From: Alistipes sp.
GTDB taxonomy: Bacteria > Bacteroidota > Bacteroidia > Bacteroidales > Rikenellaceae
Assembly: GCA_017546345.1 (NCBI GenBank)
Contig: JAFYXB010000017.1
Span: 1-44,254, forward strand
DNA length: 44,254 bases
Reading direction: 5' to 3'
A program made the translations under genes and the position numbers. Position 1 is the first letter of the stretch; each line of letters begins with the position of its first letter. Below, one piece after another: positions 42,456 to 44,254 of the stretch. The notes under the pieces were generated by a model that was not told where the DNA came from, made no database searches, and saw only the letters and a program-made list of their open reading frames with translations.

Positions 42456-43562
42456 ATGAGAGATAGTTCGAAGGAGAATATACGCGGAGTGTTGCTCCTC
42501 GTGCCGCTGATAGTCATTGCTCTGACATTGATACTATTGGCGCGCCCCTCGGAGCGCTATTCGTCCAACACACCCCAGGAGAGTGAGCCTACGATGCTGC
42601 TCGACAGCATCTCGGGGGAGGATATAGCTACGGAGAGCAGGCCCCAATTACGAAGTTTCGATCCTAACGAGGCGGACTATCGCACGATGCTTGAGGCTGG
42701 CGTGCCACGCAATATTGCCGTAAGCCTACTAAAATGGCGCGAGGCAGGCAAGGTATTCCGCATCAAGGAGGATGTAGCATTATGCTACGGTATGACCGAC
42801 TCGTTGTATTTCCTATTGGAGCCATATATTAATATAGGTAACGAGTATCGTATCGTGCGCGACACGGTACGCACAAAAAGATCAACACCAGCAGATAAGC
42901 CGCACACAACCATCGAGCCATCGAGATTTAGCCTCGACACGGTTACGGCAAACTATCTTCACGCCATAGGCTTCTCGCTTCGCGAGGCCGAGCTTGTCAT
43001 CCGCTATCGTGATATGATTGGCGGCTACCGCTCTATCGAGGAGTTCGAGGAGTGCTATGCCGTAGGTGCGGAGCGTGCTAAGTGGCTCGAACCATATATC
43101 GTATTTCCTCCGCGCGATAGCGTTGCGACGTACAGTGCTGAGCGTGTGACATTCCCCATAGATGTAAATAGTGCCGACTCGGCGATGCTTCGCCGTGTGC
43201 GTGGCATTGGCGAGAAGAGCGTTATGCACATCCTCCGCTACCGCGAACTGCTTGGTGGCTACTACTCTGTGGAGCAGATTTCGGAACTTAAGGTGGTTAC
43301 ACCCGATAATTTTCGCATAATTTCGCAACAAATTTGGTGTGATAGTGCACGAATTAAAAAAATATGTATTAACTTTGCGGGCCTAAAAGCGTTGGAGGTT
43401 CATCCATATATTACGAACCGCATGCTTAGGCGAATTATTAACCACAGAGAATTGAAAGGAGGTTGGAGTACCATAGAAGAGATGATTGAATCTAACATAT
43501 TCACCGAGGAGGAGGCCAAGCGCATTGCTCCCTATCTCGATTTTGGTACAAACCCCGAGTAG
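42456..43562 (+). CDS. Membrane-anchored protein with four helix-hairpin-helix modules
   Basis: A 368-residue protein. One transmembrane segment (about 11-29, VLLLVPLIVIALTLILLA) precedes a short Ser/Glu-rich linker and four ComEA/PulG-like helix-hairpin-helix modules at about 67-125, 158-215, 234-292 and 306-360. Each module shows a hairpin-type core (for example VNSADSAMLRRVRGIGEKS and RMLRRIINHRELKGGW). Such modules bind DNA non-specifically; a membrane-anchored arrangement would place them in the periplasm, as with ComEA in DNA uptake. Whether it serves DNA uptake here is unknown, and no other com gene is nearby. Start 3 bp after the UbiD-family gene stop. Confidence 0.82.
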   Translation: MRDSSKENIRGVLLLVPLIVIALTLILLARPSERYSSNTPQESEPTMLLDSISGEDIATESRPQLRSFDPNEADYRTMLEAGVPRNIAVSLLKWREAGKVFRIKEDVALCYGMTDSLYFLLEPYINIGNEYRIVRDTVRTKRSTPADKPHTTIEPSRFSLDTVTANYLHAIGFSLREAELVIRYRDMIGGYRSIEEFEECYAVGAERAKWLEPYIVFPPRDSVATYSAERVTFPIDVNSADSAMLRRVRGIGEKSVMHILRYRELLGGYYSVEQISELKVVTPDNFRIISQQIWCDSARIKKICINFAGLKALEVHPYITNRMLRRIINHRELKGGWSTIEEMIESNIFTEEEAKRIAPYLDFGTNPE

Positions 43563-43701
43563 ATTACGCGTGGAACTCTTGGAGGCCACAAGGTGGCTGA
43601 AGAGAAATAGGCGCACGAGAGTGCAAAAGTCCTAAAGAGTTAAGAGTCGTTAGGCAACAAGAAAAAAGAAGACTATTAAAAATTAAAAAAAGTATAGAAT
43701 C

Positions 43702-43893
43702 ATGATTATCATGCCAGTTAAGGAGGGTGAGAACATCGAGCGTGCCCTCAAGAAGTTTAAGAGAAAGTATGAGCGTACAGGTGTATTGAAGGAGCTTCGT
43801 CGTCGTCAGTACTTCACAAAGCCTTCAATCGCAAAGCGTGAGGCTATGCAGCATGCTATCTACGTTGAGCACACTTACCGTCAGGAGGAGTAA
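43702..43893 (+). CDS. rpsU: 30S ribosomal protein S21
   Basis: A 63-residue, very basic protein. MIIMPVKEGENIERALKKFK and RTGVLKELRRRQYFTKPS match Bacteroidota S21, whose usual start is MIxxPVKEGENIE; this supports the ATG at 43702 over the internal one. S21 sits near the anti-Shine-Dalgarno end of 16S rRNA and in Bacteroidota is linked to its occlusion. A strong terminator follows 24 bp later. Confidence 0.95.
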   Translation: MIIMPVKEGENIERALKKFKRKYERTGVLKELRRRQYFTKPSIAKREAMQHAIYVEHTYRQEE

Positions 43894-43916
43894 GAGGCTT
43901 TTTCTCTTAAGAGAGT

Positions 43917-43949
43917 GCGAGGTTGTCCGAAAGGGCAACCTCGTTTTTT
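43917..43949 (+). terminator. Intrinsic terminator of rpsU
   Basis: Stem CGAGGTTGYCC-type (CGAGGTTGTCC with GGGCAACCTCG, one T-G pair) capped by a GAAA tetraloop and followed by TTTTTT. A textbook factor-independent terminator. Confidence 0.95.
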
Positions 43950-43981
43950 GTGCACTATATTTTATCGGAATTACAGACTTT

Positions 43982-44031
43982 AGGCTTGAACGGAGTGGTC
44001 ATTCGAGGGATTGCAACTTAAGCCTTTTTCG
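43982..44031 (+). other. Second weak stem-loop after rpsU
   Basis: AGGCTT (43982-43987) pairs with AAGCCT (44020-44025), followed by TTTTTC. The stem is short and the loop long, so this may be a back-up terminator or chance. Nothing else is seen in 43950-44055. Confidence 0.35.
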
Positions 44032-44055
44032 TTTATAGACAATAGCTGTCCTGCT

Positions 44056-44173
44056 GAATGTCATCACAAGCGTAGTCGAGGGATCTCCTATGCGCTAATG
44101 TAGCATGAGCGAATTATACGTAGCCACTTGTCGATTTTGAGGAGATGCTTCGACTTCGCTCAGCATGACATTC
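44056..44173. repeat. MITE-like intergenic inverted repeat, copy 3 (reversed)
   Basis: About 118 bp with 34-bp imperfect inverted arms (44056-44089 and 44140-44173), the same family as 6178-6299 but in the opposite orientation. The interior GCCACTTGTCGATTTTGAGG (plus strand) is the counterpart of the GACAAGTGGC block of copy 1. Confidence 0.8.
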
Positions 44174-44200
44174 ATGCGCAACAAACACGAAGCGTCCCCA

Positions 44201-44240
44201 AGAGCAAGCTCTGCTTGCGCCCTCAAAAGGGCTTTAGCCC
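44201..44240. other. Two small hairpins at the window end
   Basis: GCAAGC-TCT-GCTTGC (44204-44218) and GGGCTTTAGCCC (44229-44240) adjoin in a C-rich stretch. They may be the edge of another intergenic element cut by the window end; no gene is seen. Confidence 0.4.
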
Positions 44241-44254
44241 GCCCCCATACACCC

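Noticed and set aside
43894..44254. tRNA or other stable RNA gene after rpsU
   Set aside because: No cloverleaf or conserved tRNA boxes were found; the stretch is explained by a terminator, a MITE-like element and small hairpins.

Overview
The window looks like a chromosomal segment of a gut-type Bacteroidales bacterium, most likely Alistipes/Rikenellaceae. The evidence is: moderately GC-rich genes; promoters of the Bacteroidota form TTTG-N19/20-TAnnTTTG ahead of many genes; an SSB ending in DDMPF; a Bacteroidota-type S21 (MIIMPVKEGENIE); and family markers such as a DUF4923 protein, a 'putative porin', an M64 peptidase, a golvesin-domain amidase and a CarboxypepD_reg-type TonB receptor. The genus is inferred from gene content only. 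No tRNA, rRNA or CRISPR array was recognised.

Layout. 1-662: 5' part of dnaK (minus). 859-4734: BASS transporter and secreted golvesin/amidase (minus), divergent from the M64 peptidase (4829-6115) across a nearly palindromic bidirectional promoter. 6116-8658: accessory patch with MITE-like repeats, a Toprim/DUF6371 primase-like gene and a RepA-like AAA ATPase (both minus), interrupted by a 49-bp palindromic repeat present twice in inverted orientation. 8941-11283: oxaloacetate decarboxylase/pyruvate carboxylase-type subunit with three tandem biotinyl domains. 11456-12245: small gene plus zeta-toxin-like kinase (putative toxin-antitoxin pair). 12459-14863 (minus): ispD, PNPOx-like flavoprotein, M23 lipoprotein. 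15029-16674 (plus): lpxK, ssb. 16825-22924 (minus): DUF4923 protein, nadE, pepT and an OPT peptide transporter, with a 129-nt imperfect palindrome between pepT and nadE. 23148-25978 (plus): His-rich secreted peptide and TonB receptor. 26149-30415 (plus): valS, rnhA, flavin reductase, unknown protein. 30524-34184 (minus): lytic transglycosylase, porin, pssA. 34314-43893 (plus): manC, lon, kdsB-kdsA-kdsD, ubiD-family decarboxylase, HhH protein, rpsU. The end (43894-44254) holds a strong terminator and another MITE-like element.

How it fits together. Much of the window serves the cell envelope: Kdo synthesis and activation (kdsD, kdsA, kdsB), lipid A 4'-phosphorylation (lpxK), GDP-mannose supply (manC), phosphatidylserine (pssA), peptidoglycan enzymes (amidase, M23, lytic transglycosylase), and outer-membrane uptake (porin, TonB receptor). 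pepT and the OPT transporter form a peptide import and cleavage pair. dnaK and lon are proteostasis genes. The parts most worth a second look are the triple biotinyl domain protein, the repeat-interrupted replication-like gene pair, the pepT-nadE palindrome and the mirror-symmetric promoter at 4753-4798.
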